A DNA stretch of 64,000 bases from Ascaphus truei (taxonomy: Eukaryota; Chordata; Amphibia; Anura; Ascaphidae). Location of the stretch: positions 62,001 to 126,000 of the forward strand of contig WSYH01001262.1 of NCBI GenBank assembly GCA_036426205.1. The letters run 5' to 3'. This document shows positions 39,701 through 53,900 of the stretch, in pieces (the stretch's first letter is position 1; each line of letters opens with the position of its first letter). The notes beneath the pieces are model-generated. The model searched no databases, was not told the origin of the DNA, and was given only the letters and a program-made list of their open reading frames with translations. Made by a program: the position numbers and the translations under genes.

Positions 39701-41886
39701 CGCAAAAGCGTTTCCAGAGCAGGACTTTGACCAGAGCCTTGTGCCTACATGTATCTGGGCTACCCAACCGGACTCCCGGGTACATTATTGAGGCGCCCAG
39801 CAACTCAGGACCCCGACCACCCATACAAATCTGATAAGACTTTCTCCGCAAAATCCCCCCTGAAACTCATAGCCTAGCAATCTCTGCTTGCTGGCACCCC
39901 ATGAAAGGTAAAACACAAATTCTTTGTCGCATAATCACATGCATTTCATGTACAACAAACGGGTCAAAGAGCTGACCCTCTAAACCCCAAAATATGGCTG
40001 ATGTAACCAGCTGGGCATACAACCTTTATTGATGGCCTAGTAACCCCCTCACCATCACAGGGTAGTTGGTTAAATTAGGGAGTTTTAGGGCAGGGGATTA
40101 GGTACTTACCTTAGCGGTGAAATGGACAGAGTTGGTAGGTTCCGGTGGCGGGGTGAGTCACAGTAACGTGCCGATGGTCATTTGGTCACGGCAAAGTGGC
40201 CGTGACCAAATTTCCAAGCCATTCAAGTTGTAGCTATCAAATTTCAAGTCTAGTCTTCTGTTAAAATACAGTAAATAAAAATACCAAATGTGGCACATTT
40301 GCATGTCAGACAGGTCTGCAGTCCTCTCTTTCCTCGTTATCTCACAGCATACAATGCTTCCACTGTAGCCAGGATTCTGGGTAATGACATGCAAATGAGC
40401 ACAGTGTGTCACTCTTTACATCTTGTCAATTTTAACATGGGAACCAATAAGCTAATAAAATATAGTTCCAATTCCAAAAATGTTAAACAGAGGTCTTTTT
40501 TAAACAATGGCCAATTCACACAATTCTCCCCCCCCCCCCCCATTACATTCTCCCCAAGCATAATAAAAAAAAAGTCACGAAGATAAATGTTCTTGTGGGA
40601 TCGAAAAGAAATTGGTTCATGTTTGTTGGAGACAGAGTTAATTCCACTTGTTTGGTTTACACACTTCAGAGGATGCTATATATCTACAGCACACGCAGCT
40701 TGTTAGAATGTCACCGCAAACAATCAAAGAGAAGAAGCAAATAAATAAAAAGCAATAAATGCTACGCTATACATTACAAGTGGAGAGTTTGCTTACTTGA
40801 AGTGGGTGTAGTGGATAATGAAGCCACACGTCCCTCAGGTCCTGTAGATGTTGAAAAAAAGGTCATTAATGCTCTAGGCAATCATTTAGCAAATTCCACA
40901 GCACTAAATAAAATGTCATTACTTGAAATACACAACTATTTGAGATGCTGACTCAGCTCATGGAAAATTCAATACTGCCTGCAAATTAATTTGAAAATAA
41001 AAAGCTTATATACGATGGACTTTGCCTCCAGCTCCTGCCAAGCAGGGCTTACAGCAGAGACAACGATAACTCCACAAAACTAATCCAGTGGTAATAATTA
41101 GGGAATTACAAAATTAATAGTTGGTTTGTATATTACCATCTGTATTTAAACCTGAATAATTGCTCAAAGCAGCATTTATTAAGGAGAACTAAATAATGAA
41201 AGTACAGATGTAGGAGCCGTTATTGCTCCTGCTAGCATGTTGTAGCGGGACCCACACAACGCGCCAGCAAGTGCCATTCAAAATGCATGAGCCAAGTGTC
41301 ATACAAATACATACACATTAGTTAAAAAATAAATAAATAAAGATTATTAAGACCGCGTTTGAAAAAACAAATGTGCATCACACAAATAAGAGTATATGAA
41401 TGGCATGGACTGCAATAATCCCACACCAAAGCAGCAGGTATGGAAATGCTTCTATGCATTGCAGCTTCGATTTTTTTTTATCATTGGTTATTATACTTTT
41501 ATTTTTTATGCTACCTGAACAAGTGGTTACCCCATAGCCAATCTGCGTTGCCCCACCCCCTGGGAACACTCCTGGCACCAGAGACTTTAATAGTTTTTCC
41601 ACTGGGCAAAAATACTTGTCGAGGGAGATAAAATGGCTGCTGGGGTCAGCCTTGCTCCAGCGGCCTCCAGAAAGTCATCTCTTTATCCCACAGCCATACC
41701 ACGTGACCATACGTCCATATTTGCCTTATTTTTGTGTGGGAAAGTTCTTTAAAGTTTTTCAAGGGAGCAGTTTACCTGACCATTAAATAACAGTCGCCCA
41801 AACAACAGCTTTGCCTCATCAAGGCCACCTTCCAAATAGACTGCACCTGTATTAAGGATATATATTACAATTTTTATTTAAAAAGC

Positions 41887-41946
<60 letters not shown>

Positions 41947-44900
41947 CAAAAAGAGTGCATTACACTACATTCATACACAATACAAAAACGCAGCTCTGAC
42001 ACCAAATGGAATGATTACCCATAAGCGCTTCAAAACAATTTGCCGTGGCGTGCCGCAAATCCGATTCTCTACAGAGGTCAGGACCATGGGCATACAGCAT
42101 GTAGCGATCCAACTCCAGCTTCTATGAAAGAGAACAGGAGAAACAATTGCAGAGATCTCTTCCATATTTATGTCCCTGTTATGAACAACCAATTTTGAGA
42201 AGTAAACAAAAGAGACACTAAATGTAAAGAACAAGTGTTCAGTCTTTTCAGGGCCATTGTCTGTTTTTATGTCTTGTAAATAACCACTGTAGATGTGTAA
42301 TGGTTCAAGTAAGTCATTCTCTATTATAAATCAACTTCTCCTTTTAAATCCAAAAACAAGGTAATGTTACAGGGTCACCCACTAGCCTTCCTGGTCAGTT
42401 CTTGACTTTTAATCCTAAAAATCTGAGCCTTGATGTAACGGCTTCAAATCAAGGGGCCTACAAAACACTGTCACAGGAGACCAGGGATTTACACCTTTAT
42501 ACTGGGATCATATCATGAGCAAAACCAAGAAGTAAAAAAAAATTGGATTTATTCCATAGAAACAGATATACACACAATGAAATACAATATGCAGAAGAAA
42601 ACACATTTACTGAGGGGTCTGTGCTACAAAACTAAGCTTTCCTAATCGAAATAGCTCAGAAAACTAAGTCTTTACAAGTCCTTTCATTGACCAGGATGCA
42701 CCCGCAAAAGTCCTGGAACTCAAATTGGCATGCAGTTCCTGACGCCACCGCTCATTCCACTCTGGAGGTGTGAAATCCCTGGACCGGGAGCGAGTACCAA
42801 ATGTCCTGGTACTCTTTTCGGCTTGCAGTTCCAGCTGCGACCGCTACATCTCTTTTCAGAACTTGGCCCCAGAAAAGTGGGACTCAGAAAATGTCTTGCC
42901 TTGAAATTTCTGAAGCCGGCTCGCGTCTATTTCTTTCTCTCAGAGCATCTTTTGGTCAGTTCAAATCTGCCGCAGCTATCTTGGCGCTTAGAATTTCTTA
43001 GAATCTGACGCTCTGATTGGTTACTAGGTTTCTTATTTTGTTTTTAGTCCCCTTCAGAAAACGACACAGCCAATCAGCGTGTGGGAATATTTCTACCAGC
43101 CTATCACAGATTTGCTTGTACTCTGAAGCCAGACGGGCACTGTGGCGGTGAAAGGGTTAACCAGGTCAATAATAAAGGTATTATGCCTGGCTGGTTAACC
43201 CTAAACCGTGTTGGGACAGAAGGGGTTAAAATGTATTGACACCATAATACCAGGTTTTCCCCTACACTACCTTTATTGTCCCTGTTTAGCAGCTCAGAAG
43301 CTAGCTGCAGTTAAATGAATAAATGAGAAATATGAAAACTGTATTTGCGACACAAGGGGGAGTTTCTAGTGCTGTGCCAAGCGCTGATTGAAGAAGCGTG
43401 CCTGTGAATAAGTGGCTGCTTTAAAGATAGGTATAAGTTTCCAGACCACAAACGTCGAAACCGCAAACTCAATTGAATAAGTGGTCTGCGGTTTAGCTGA
43501 AGTGCCTTCTTGATACATGGTATCCTGCCGTCTCGTTATCCACTTAAGGTGAATTGGTGGCGCGCATCTGCAGTTACCGATCAAAGCCAGCACGGATACA
43601 TTGTATGCTGGCTTGTAACTCAGACCGTTTATAGGTCAAACCGCAACCCACATCACAGAGCCCCTTCAATTAAGTGGATAACTTGCGCTAGGAAAGAGCT
43701 AGCACTCTTTTTGGAGTGCAGCTAGTTAAAGTACCATGAATATACATATCAGTTTATATTTGTTGCATATACAGAACATACATATAAAAATAAACTATTT
43801 CAATGGTGTTTAAAATGTACAGGCAGGAACCCTTTCCTGCCAGCCCGTCAATGGATCCATTAACATACCCATATGTTATGGATGAATGAGCTAAGGGATT
43901 TTTCATCTCCGTACTTCAAAGGGCACCCTGCTAAGTTGGTGCCCCAGTGTCTAGAGAAGTCCGGAGTTGAAAAGCCTCAGAGACTCGATGTGTTAGGATG
44001 GCCGGGATATTTCTAAGTATCAGATACCGGTGCGAAATATGGGCACTTCACACTTACTAGCCAAACCCCAGACTTGCTGTCTCCAGGTAAGGGGTTGGGC
44101 CCAGTATGCTAAGCAGCTTAGGTGTCAGGTTTGCACATGCTCTGAGCAAAGCGGGAAGCAACATCTGCCCTTTTTGTGAGCTACTGGCAAGTCTGGGATA
44201 GGTTGGAAAAGTTGTTCCCACGGGATGATTGGCTGTGTATGTTAGTGATAGGGCTCTTCACCCTATAAAAATGCCTGCAGCCCAGTTCTAGTGAGATTCA
44301 TCTCAGATTCACCAAGATACGTCCAAGATACAGCATCAGCGGTTCCGGGGTGTGAGGGGTTAACTGCATCGTAACAAAGATTTGCACCCCTCTTCTAGAA
44401 TTCGTTTGAGCTAAGGATTCCCGAACGAATCCTGTAAGGACTAAACGAACATCTTTCCTCCGGTGGAGATACAGGGGTGGCAACTTGTGCCCCTAGCCGA
44501 GGACTGTTGCACGGCTCAAATTGTGCACCCACTTGCATGTGTGCAGGGGTGCCCAGAGACTTTGTTTTCAAGTTATTCGTTCCGTCAACATTTGATTTTG
44601 TTTCCCCATCCCAGTAAGTGTTTATCCAGTGTAATTGTGAAGATTGTGTGTTTGTCTTAAAAGGAAATAAATTACAATTTATTTTGCCCTCCTTGTGTGC
44701 TCAATCCAGAATCCCGGTATTAATGTGTTGGTAAGACCTGGTCTACCGTGACAGGCACTGATTTCAATGCTGCCAAGGGGCATGCGCCAACCTGGCACCT
44801 CTGCCACATAGCATATTGAACCCCACGTTGTGCCAGGCTCCTCAGAGTCTGGGGATGGGCAAATGGTTGCCGTATAGCCCTTATTCATGTCAGGACATGG

Positions 44901-47900
44901 GTACTTGAGTGCAACTCCGGTACTCTGCCCACTCTGCCACCTTGGCATCTCTGAGACTTACAAGTCCTGGACCCAACCAGGGGGCCGTCTGGTCTCTCGA
45001 AACCACAGACTTGGAAATTCATATACAGGGCATACACATATACACCATGTTCATAAAAATCATAGAAGAATTTTGTAAGTCCCTCATCCCCTATGATCTG
45101 CTGAAAAGACACCCACATTAATTTTCAGAACTCCTAGACCTTCCTACAAGAAGTTTTAATAAAAGTTGCTTCAAATAATGCTTAGGTTCATTTTCAGGGT
45201 TGCTTCAATTGTACCGAAGCTGGACAAAGAAATAATTGTACTCCCGCAACTTTATACATGGTTGGAGACACCCCAAACCCCTATACCGGGTCCGGGGGTT
45301 TGGGGCATATACCGTGGGGGTCTCCACTAAACGAGGGACCCCTGACTATACCCGGGATACACAAATCCCTATGCCCCTTTATACCTTTCTGGTCTGTGCT
45401 GAAGCAGGGACTCCTGGCAGTGAGCTGCAATAAAGTTTTCAGGGTAGGATTTTGACCGGAGCATTGTGCTTCAAGGTATCTGAGAATCTGACCTGATTCC
45501 AAACTACCTTATTGGGGTATCCAGTAACTCTGGAACCCTGCTACATAGCCAAAATCTGAAAAGACTTTCTCTGCAAAACCCACCCTCAAACTCATAGCCT
45601 AGCAATCTCAGCTTGCTGGCACTCCTGGAAAGGCAAAAACACAAACATTATTGTCACATATTTTCATGCAATGCCTAGAAATACATACACGAAAGCCAGG
45701 TCCAAGAGCTGACACTCTAGGACCCCACAACGTGACTCAGGGGCAACCAAGTGAGCTTGACCTTTTTTTGTGAGCTTGGTTACCCCCCTCACCATCACAA
45801 ACTGTGCTATAGAATGCTATAGAATGTGCTGCAGCTGAACTGGCACCAAAGAGGTTTATGGTTAACCGAGTAAAGAAAATAAATAAAATCTTCTATGAAG
45901 CAGTGTCATATTTTGGGGGAAAATACATTATTTTTCAACAACAGTGCTGTCTACATCAGGGGTGGCCAACTCATGTCCTCAAATGCCACCAACAGGTTGG
46001 GTTTTAAGGATATCCCTTCTTCCGCACAGGTGGCTCGAACAGTGGTTTACAACTGCAACACTGTCATGGGATTCCAGGCATTTACACCTTTTATCATAAC
46101 AATGAGCAAAACAAGGTGGAAAAAATAAATGTATTCACTTAAAATAGGCTAAGCACAATGAAACACAAAATACATGAGAAAGACACACTTACTGGGGGTC
46201 TGGGGCTGAAAACTAGAATTTCCTATGTTAAATAGAACGTAAAACAAAGTCTTGGTTTACCGGGACTTGTCTCGAGATGTCCTGGAACTCACATCGGCAT
46301 GAAATTCCAGAAGCCACCACTGTATCTGCTCCTGAGGAGTTGAAATAACTTGACCGTGAGTTAGCTCCAAACATCCTGGAACTATTTTTGGCTTGAAATC
46401 CCAGCCGAGACTGCTACGTTCAAGACTTAGAACTTGGCCGCAAAAAGTGTGACTTTTCTTGACCTGAAATTTCTGAAGCCGGCTCGCTGCTATTTCTCTT
46501 GAGCATCTTTTGGTACATTCAAATTTGCCGCTGCTGTTCTGGCACTTAGAATCTCATACCCGGATTGGCTGACTGACTCATAGTATTCCAAAGTTACTAC
46601 AGCCAATCAGACCATGGGAGAATTCCTACCAGCCTATCAGAGTGCTGCCAGTCTACCAAAGCCGGGCAAGCATGGATTCAGAATCTGACAAGGGCACGCG
46701 CCAACCTGGTACCTCTGTCACTTGTCATGCAGAAGCCACCCGCTGAGTTAAGCTCCTCAACGTCTGGGCTGGAGCAAATGATGGTCTGAGGACTTCCATT
46801 CATCCCAGGACGTGAGTACTCGAGCCTAACTTTGGTACCCAAATGGCTTTCACACTTGGAAACCTCTGAGGCTTTCATGTCTGGGACCTGAACAGACTTG
46901 ATGGCACCATGCTGGGTAGCCACATGGTCTCTCGGAACTGGAAATCCCCAGCTCATATACCGTGTACAAGCATATACACACTTTAAACCCACTGTTTAAT
47001 AAAATATATACTTTAAACATTTCTAAGTGTTATGGTTATGGGGAATAGAGTAAGAATCTTGCACTTTTTTTTCTTCCTACTAGCCATATTCCCCACACTA
47101 TACAGGACTTAGACTTTAAAACTCCTTGCAACCTTATGTATGGTTGGTGTACCCCCAGAACCTGTATACCGGATACCGGGTGACCTGGGCATTAAATGGG
47201 CATCCCCTCTTATACCTGGGATCCCTTTACCATTCTAGGGATACCACACATCCCTATGCCCCATTTACCTTTCTGGTCTGTGCTGAAGCAGGGAATCCTA
47301 GCGGTGAGTCACGCAAGCGTTTTCAAGGGGAGATTTTGCTGGGGGAATGTGTCTCGATGTACCCGAGAATCCCTCTTGATTCTCGGGTACATTTTTGGGG
47401 TATCCAAGAGCTTTGGCACACGGTTACCTAGACACATTCTGACAAACTTTTCTCCATAAAACCCCCCTTGAAATTCATAGCCTAGCAATCTCTGCTTGCT
47501 GGCACACCTGGAAAGGTAAAACACAGAAAATTCTTTATTGTCGCATAATTTACAGACAGGCATTGACAATCACTGGGCTCAAGAGCTGACACTCCCGAAC
47601 CCCAATACACGGATCAGAGGTAACCAGGCAGGCTTAACCTTTATTGTTGAGCCTGGTTACCCCTTCACCGTCACAACCACCTGTGCTGAAGCAGGGATAT
47701 TCTTAAAACCAGGCCTGTTGGGACTGGAGTTGGCCACCCCTGGTCTACATTATATAATAATAATAATAACAACAAAATCTTTTAATACCAAAACACCTTA
47801 CAATAATACTTCAAGTCACTACTCTTCAAAGACAAGGGTGAGAAGGGAATAACATCAAACAAGGGACTGGGTAATACAATGATTTACCCAAAATCAGACG

Positions 47901-50900
47901 TTGGAATTAAACCTACAGGCTACAGGTATTTAAAACCAGCACCCTAACCCATACAGCATGCCAGACAAGTGCTTGGAGAGTAAAGACACCCCAATGCCTA
48001 TCAGGACGTTTTTGTGCTGCAGAGATGTTAATAAACAATCAATGTACGTATATAGCACACAAACATTACTCCATTCATGGCCTGCTTAGTGTACAACTTG
48101 CATGAATAACAGACACACAATTTAGTTGCAATGTAGTTCATTTGATGCTGCTTGTGTATAATTTGGATGATCGAGTCTGGGGACATGAACAAGTTTTCTG
48201 CTTTTCCATTTGAATCTGCTTTTACATGCAACTACAAAATGAATCACTTCAAATTAAAGTGTTAACACACAAATCTATTTAGGTTTCCAGCTCAACAAAC
48301 CTATTACACTATTACAAGTAATTCTACCAGATAAACTCTCATCTGAGAGTCTTCGTATTCATTGTTCGATTTACCATTAAACCTACCCATGTGCTGGTTG
48401 AGGTGGGGAGGGGAGACCCTGATTGCACAATCACTCGTTGAATACACAGTAACATCACACAACAGGGAGCAGCCAGAGCAAATCAAACCCCATTCAAAGT
48501 CTAACTTTAAGAAATAAATACAAAATACTTACAAATGACAAAATTAAGTTTAAAAAAAAAAAAAGTCTCAGTTACCCAGAGGGTACCCTCTAAAAATGTC
48601 ACTTGAATTCGTTCACTTTGGGTCTTAGAAGGGATTGTCCATTTAAGGCTTGAAACACACATCTGCCTCAAAAGCTCAAAGTGTAAATTCACAGAACATG
48701 GATCCACTTTATTAGGCGCTATGACTTTTCAGGTTATGGCTGATTGCTCTTTTAAGATGAAACACCTACACGCAATTAGCCTCTTTGATGAGCATTATAA
48801 AGCCCTTCAATAATACATGGATTAAAGCAGTGGTTCCCAGCATTGCTGGCACACCAGGTTCTATAACGTAGCGTTGTCCTTTGACATGCAAAACCCTAGT
48901 GTGCTGTGGGAGAGGACGACAGAGATACTGAATCAGAATAATTTCACTTAAAAGAGCTCAAATTGAAATTGTAATAGAGAAATTAAAAGCAGATACCAGT
49001 CACACCGTAAATATCGGTGTACATACCTGTACACTGACCCACTTGTCAATAGGTGTTGGTATGGGAAGTTCTGTCACTCTCATAGTGTAATACGGAACAC
49101 ACAAGGTTGGTAACTACTGGGTTAAAACATCCGTTCCACCAAAAATAGAACTGTCAATTTAATGCAATGGAATAGTTCAATGCAGTTGTTAACATTCAAA
49201 GTGATAAAATATTTATTGGCACATCTGAAATGTCTTATACTGCAAGACGCATTAAATACCTACCTGTCACAGAGCGTTTTGGGTTACAAAATTGCGACAA
49301 ATGTACTTTGATCATTTTCTTTTTATAGTTAAACGCACTGTAAGAATTAAAATGTTACATTCTTCCTATAATAAGAGCATATTCATCTGCTTAAAAAAAA
49401 ATCATAATCTGAAGTTTAAAAGAGAAGAAACTATTTTAATTGTATGACTGTACTTTAATGTCATCATTTTCCATTATCGCTGATTAGATTCTCAGCTGTA
49501 AAATGACTAGTTGTTTTAGATATTTTTCACACAAGTAAATTAGTTGAGGAGGGGGGGTAGGTGGAAAAGGATCTATACATATACATTTATTCTATCCTAA
49601 TGACTGTGACATTTTTGAAGATGCAAATGCCAGAATGTAAAGCTTTTACAATTCTTTTTTTCTTATCAAATTAAGCAATCAAATCTGTTTTAAATAGCCA
49701 GCACTGTCACATTCACAGTTGACAAGTGTTGAAGTGGAAATCTATGATACACAAAATACATTTATATTTTTCTTTTCATTTACCATCAATGCTTCTCTTT
49801 GTATTCCATTTCCTAAATAACCACTTAAAAAAAAAAAGTTCTCTTTTTTTGGAATAGAAAAAGAATAGTACGGCCAATTTGAATTTCTCATTTCCAGTGA
49901 ATTTTCGTCACATTAGAGTGGAGAGTTTATGGTGCCATCTTAGTTTCTGTATTTGTATTTCTCCTGCACAGACTTACACATTACTTTCCATTTTGTGCCT
50001 CATAAAGAACATCCAGGCTTCAGAGCTTTTGAATTTTTGGAGTTCATTTCTTTTATTGCCTTCTGGGAATGGCTACAGTACAGTATAGGTTTGAAGCACC
50101 GTTTAAAATTCTCCCCTACATTCTGTCACATCAACAAAGCAATGGGGAGTAGCACAGTGTGGCCAAGTGACTGTAAATGATCATCTGGCTACCACTAAGG
50201 CACAGGCATATTTATATATTTAGGCACAAGAAAATCACAACTATGGACTTTAAAGCAGCAATTCCATCTATACACTTTTTTTTATTTTTTACCACACTCT
50301 TACCTGAAACCAGTAACCCTCAACTGATCTGATATTTCCCTCCAACATCAAGGGACACCACGGTTCAGTACTTATTTGTATTTTTTGTGCTGGTTTTGAC
50401 ACAAAAAAAAAAACAACACACATATGTCGGTGGAGTACAAACACGACCACCATAGTAACCGATGGAAAGCTGTGATGTCATCTACAGATGACATCCCAGC
50501 TTTTCCATTGGCTGCGGAGCAGGCCTTGACCTCAGGGGCCACATTACTTCTGTGCAGTGGACAACTGGTCCACAACTGGTCCACTCTGGGCTTGTCGCTT
50601 CTGAACCCAGGGACCAAAAACATTTGGTGCAGGTATTTAAAAAAAAAAATAAAAAACACAATTTAGAGCCCGAATTGCTGCATTAATAGCTTCTTCAAAA
50701 ACTACTAATATGAAGCAGTGTTTTCAATAGTATAAGGTATACAGGCTTATTGATGTTAAATCTATCACATTTTTTTTTTTTTATCTTGATGGCCTCCCTC
50801 AAATTTAGCACCCATTAAACAATACTTTTGAAATCGATGGTGTAAATGTTAACTTCTATTACTTTATATGTTAATACAAAGCAGAAATGTCAATAACTTT

Positions 50901-53900
50901 TCCACTGTACAATAAACTATTGGAAATTTGATTTGATTTTCAAAACCTTTGCTGATTTTAATACACGTCGATTCCGGGTTGCACATGTAATGTTTTCCCC
51001 CACTTTAAAGCATGAAATTGCTGAAGCAGCTTGCATGACCATTTGCAATGATGCTTTACAGTCCTTTGCAGCTGCAATGAGTCTTAAAAACAGTTATGAG
51101 GTTTCAGTATAATAGTTTTACACACAACAATGTATTAACTCCATTATAACAGCACATATTCCCTAAACTCATTTTATAATTACCACATCTAAATGTAACT
51201 AATCTGAAACGGTGATCCTGTCACTATTGGCATGCATAGAGGAGAATATTAAATACACTATCTCGTAGAAGAAATGCAGTATACTGGAAGGAAAGAAATA
51301 GTTTTGTTAAAGCTGGTTATATCTTTTACTTATGACCAACATGATCGTTCCTTATAAAATGTGACTGACTAAACTTAAAGAACGTCACTGTGTGTACACC
51401 TTGATAAGTGTCGCTCTCGGTTACTGCATACAAGTACATAAGGACATAGCCTTGATGAAGCATGGTGTTCCTTCCTTCAAGGTCTGAGCCATTGAGCCCC
51501 ATAAGAGTGACAGGGGTACAGAGAAGGAAGGAAAGTAGCACAAAAACATGGTGTTGCACATTTCCACCAAATGATCAATGTGAAGCCCTGAATAAATCCT
51601 GGTTTCTAGTGGAATATGAAAGACATTGTAAAGCAACATGGAACACAGGTAGGGGGCGCTCTCTGGGTTATTCAACGCCTCACAGGTATCTTTTGAACTC
51701 AAAAAGCACTGGGTGTACCATGAGCAATGTGGTGCATGAAAAGGATTTGCAGAATTTCCCAAGTTGGGAAAAATCTAATTCTCCTCTCTTCTTACATGGC
51801 ACGCTTTTTCTCTCCCTCACGGTTACGCAGTTAACCCTGATTAAGTAGGCTAAAAGTTGAATATAAAAGTTTAATGATGCTGATATTCTAGAATGTTTAA
51901 AATAACTAAATATAATTAAAGGCATTTTTTTTGTCCTTGTTAAGGATATAATTGCATTAAAGCTTCTGGTGATATAATTTTCCATAACACCAAAGTTCAA
52001 GTGCTTTATGGAATATTACCAGAAATCTAAATGCTATTGTGACCTTAATCATAAGAAATGGGGCACTTCAGCTGGCCATTTAAGGAAAATGTCTCACAAA
52101 ATCCCTCTCTATGTTTCATCACTGGTTTGCTCTTTCCTTCCAATTCTCAAATTTCCTATAAAGCAAGATTAAAAGTAAAAAGTGCTTAAATATGATGTGT
52201 AAGGATCAATGTGAAGACGTAAAACACGATGGAATTGAACTTTAGGAAGTCCAAAAGCAACTTAAAAATGCTGTAAGTTCTCACAGTATTACATTTTTTA
52301 TTACAGTTGCTGGTGTTAATCTGATGAAAACTGCAGCGCACCTCAAGTGCTGATCTCCTTATATACTTCAGTTGATGTACTAACCTATAAATTATAGGGA
52401 AGCAATGTAGATTGTATGTGCATGCTCAATTGTAAAAGGAGTGCCTCTAAATTATCAGGCAGCAAAGAGGCTGAAGGAACAGAATCATCTCAAACGACAA
52501 TCTCGGAGGCTCAGGCTGCATTTTACTTCAAAAGAAAAATAGGGGAGCGCAAACTGGGAAAGAAAACAAAATAATAATCAATAATAACAAAACTCTTGTA
52601 TTGATATCAACGTACAGACAAGTGGGGGCTGTGTAGGGGATTGGTACATAAACCAATAAGCTGGGTAGCACAACAGACTATCCACCCTACTGTAAGGGGA
52701 ATAGCCAGGAGTGGTGGGGAAATAAAACGTATAAAAATAATAATAGAGACTCACACGGCCGTGTGAGAATCCGTGCCACACAAGGTATCTTTAGCACTGG
52801 TAAACTGGCGTCTCGTCTCTCTAATGATGCAGTGGTGTACAGGCGGTCTACAGAGGAGCTTCAAGTTAGGCGCAGCCCGGACCAGTTCAGGAGCACTGTT
52901 GTTTTCATACATGTGAGTGCTTTGTTACTTGTTATTACCATTTTATTAAACATAATTTTTAATCACATCTTCTGGGCACTCTTTATTCTACTACCCATTG
53001 GGTGCATTTTGAGGATTCTACTCCTGGCACTTTACACCACTGCATCAGAGACACGAGACGCCAGTTTACCAGTGCTAAAGATACCTTGTGTGGCACGGAT
53101 TCTCACACGGCCGTGTGAGTCTCTATTATTATTTTTATACGTTTTACTTCCCCACCACTCCTGGCTTTTCCCCTTACAGTAGGGTGGATAGTCCCTTGTG
53201 CTACCCAGCCAATTGGTTTGTGTACCAATCCCCTATACAACTCCCACTTGTCTGTACATTGATATCAATACAAGAGTTTTGTTATTATTACATAGTTACA
53301 TAGTAGATGAGGTTGAAAAAAGACATAGGTCCATCAAGTTCAACCTATGCTAAATTTAGACAACAGATACTATATCCTATATCTATACTTACTTATTGAT
53401 CCAGAGGAAGGCAAACAAAAAACCCCATTAAGGGGAAAAATTAATTCCTTACTGACTCCAAGAATTGGCAATCTAATCCCTGGATCAACATCATTCCCAT
53501 GTATACTTATTTGGTATATCCCTGTATACCTTGCCCATCTAAAAAGATGTCCAACCTTTTTTTGAACAAATCTATTGTATCTACCATCAGTCTCCATGGG
53601 TAATGAATTCCACATTTTAACTGCCCTTACTGTAAAGAACCCTTTCCTTTGTTGCTGCTGAAATTTCCTTTCCTCCAACCTTAAGGGATGGCCCCGAGAC
53701 CTTAGTACTGCCCGTGGGATGAATAGTTCTTTTGAAAGCTCCTTGTATTGTCCCCGAATATATTTGTATATAGTTATCATATCCCCTCTTAGACGCCTCT
53801 TTTCTAATGTAAATAATTTTAATTTAGCTAGCCTCTCCTCATAAGTTAGATTGTCCATGCCCTTTATTAATTTGGTGTCTCTTCTCTGCACTCTCTCTAG

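Noticed and set aside
50430..50660. SINE-like segment ending in an A-run
   Set aside because: No A/B boxes, no target duplication seen; insufficient to call.
51421..52000. Overlapping ORFs of 106-128 codons on both strands
   Set aside because: No recognisable domain, no splice-bounded conservation, both strands open by chance in AT-rich intron.
52578..53303. Two mirror ORFs (67 and 71 codons) on opposite strands with nearly the same protein
   Set aside because: They are the two inverted arms of one foldback element, not a duplicated gene.
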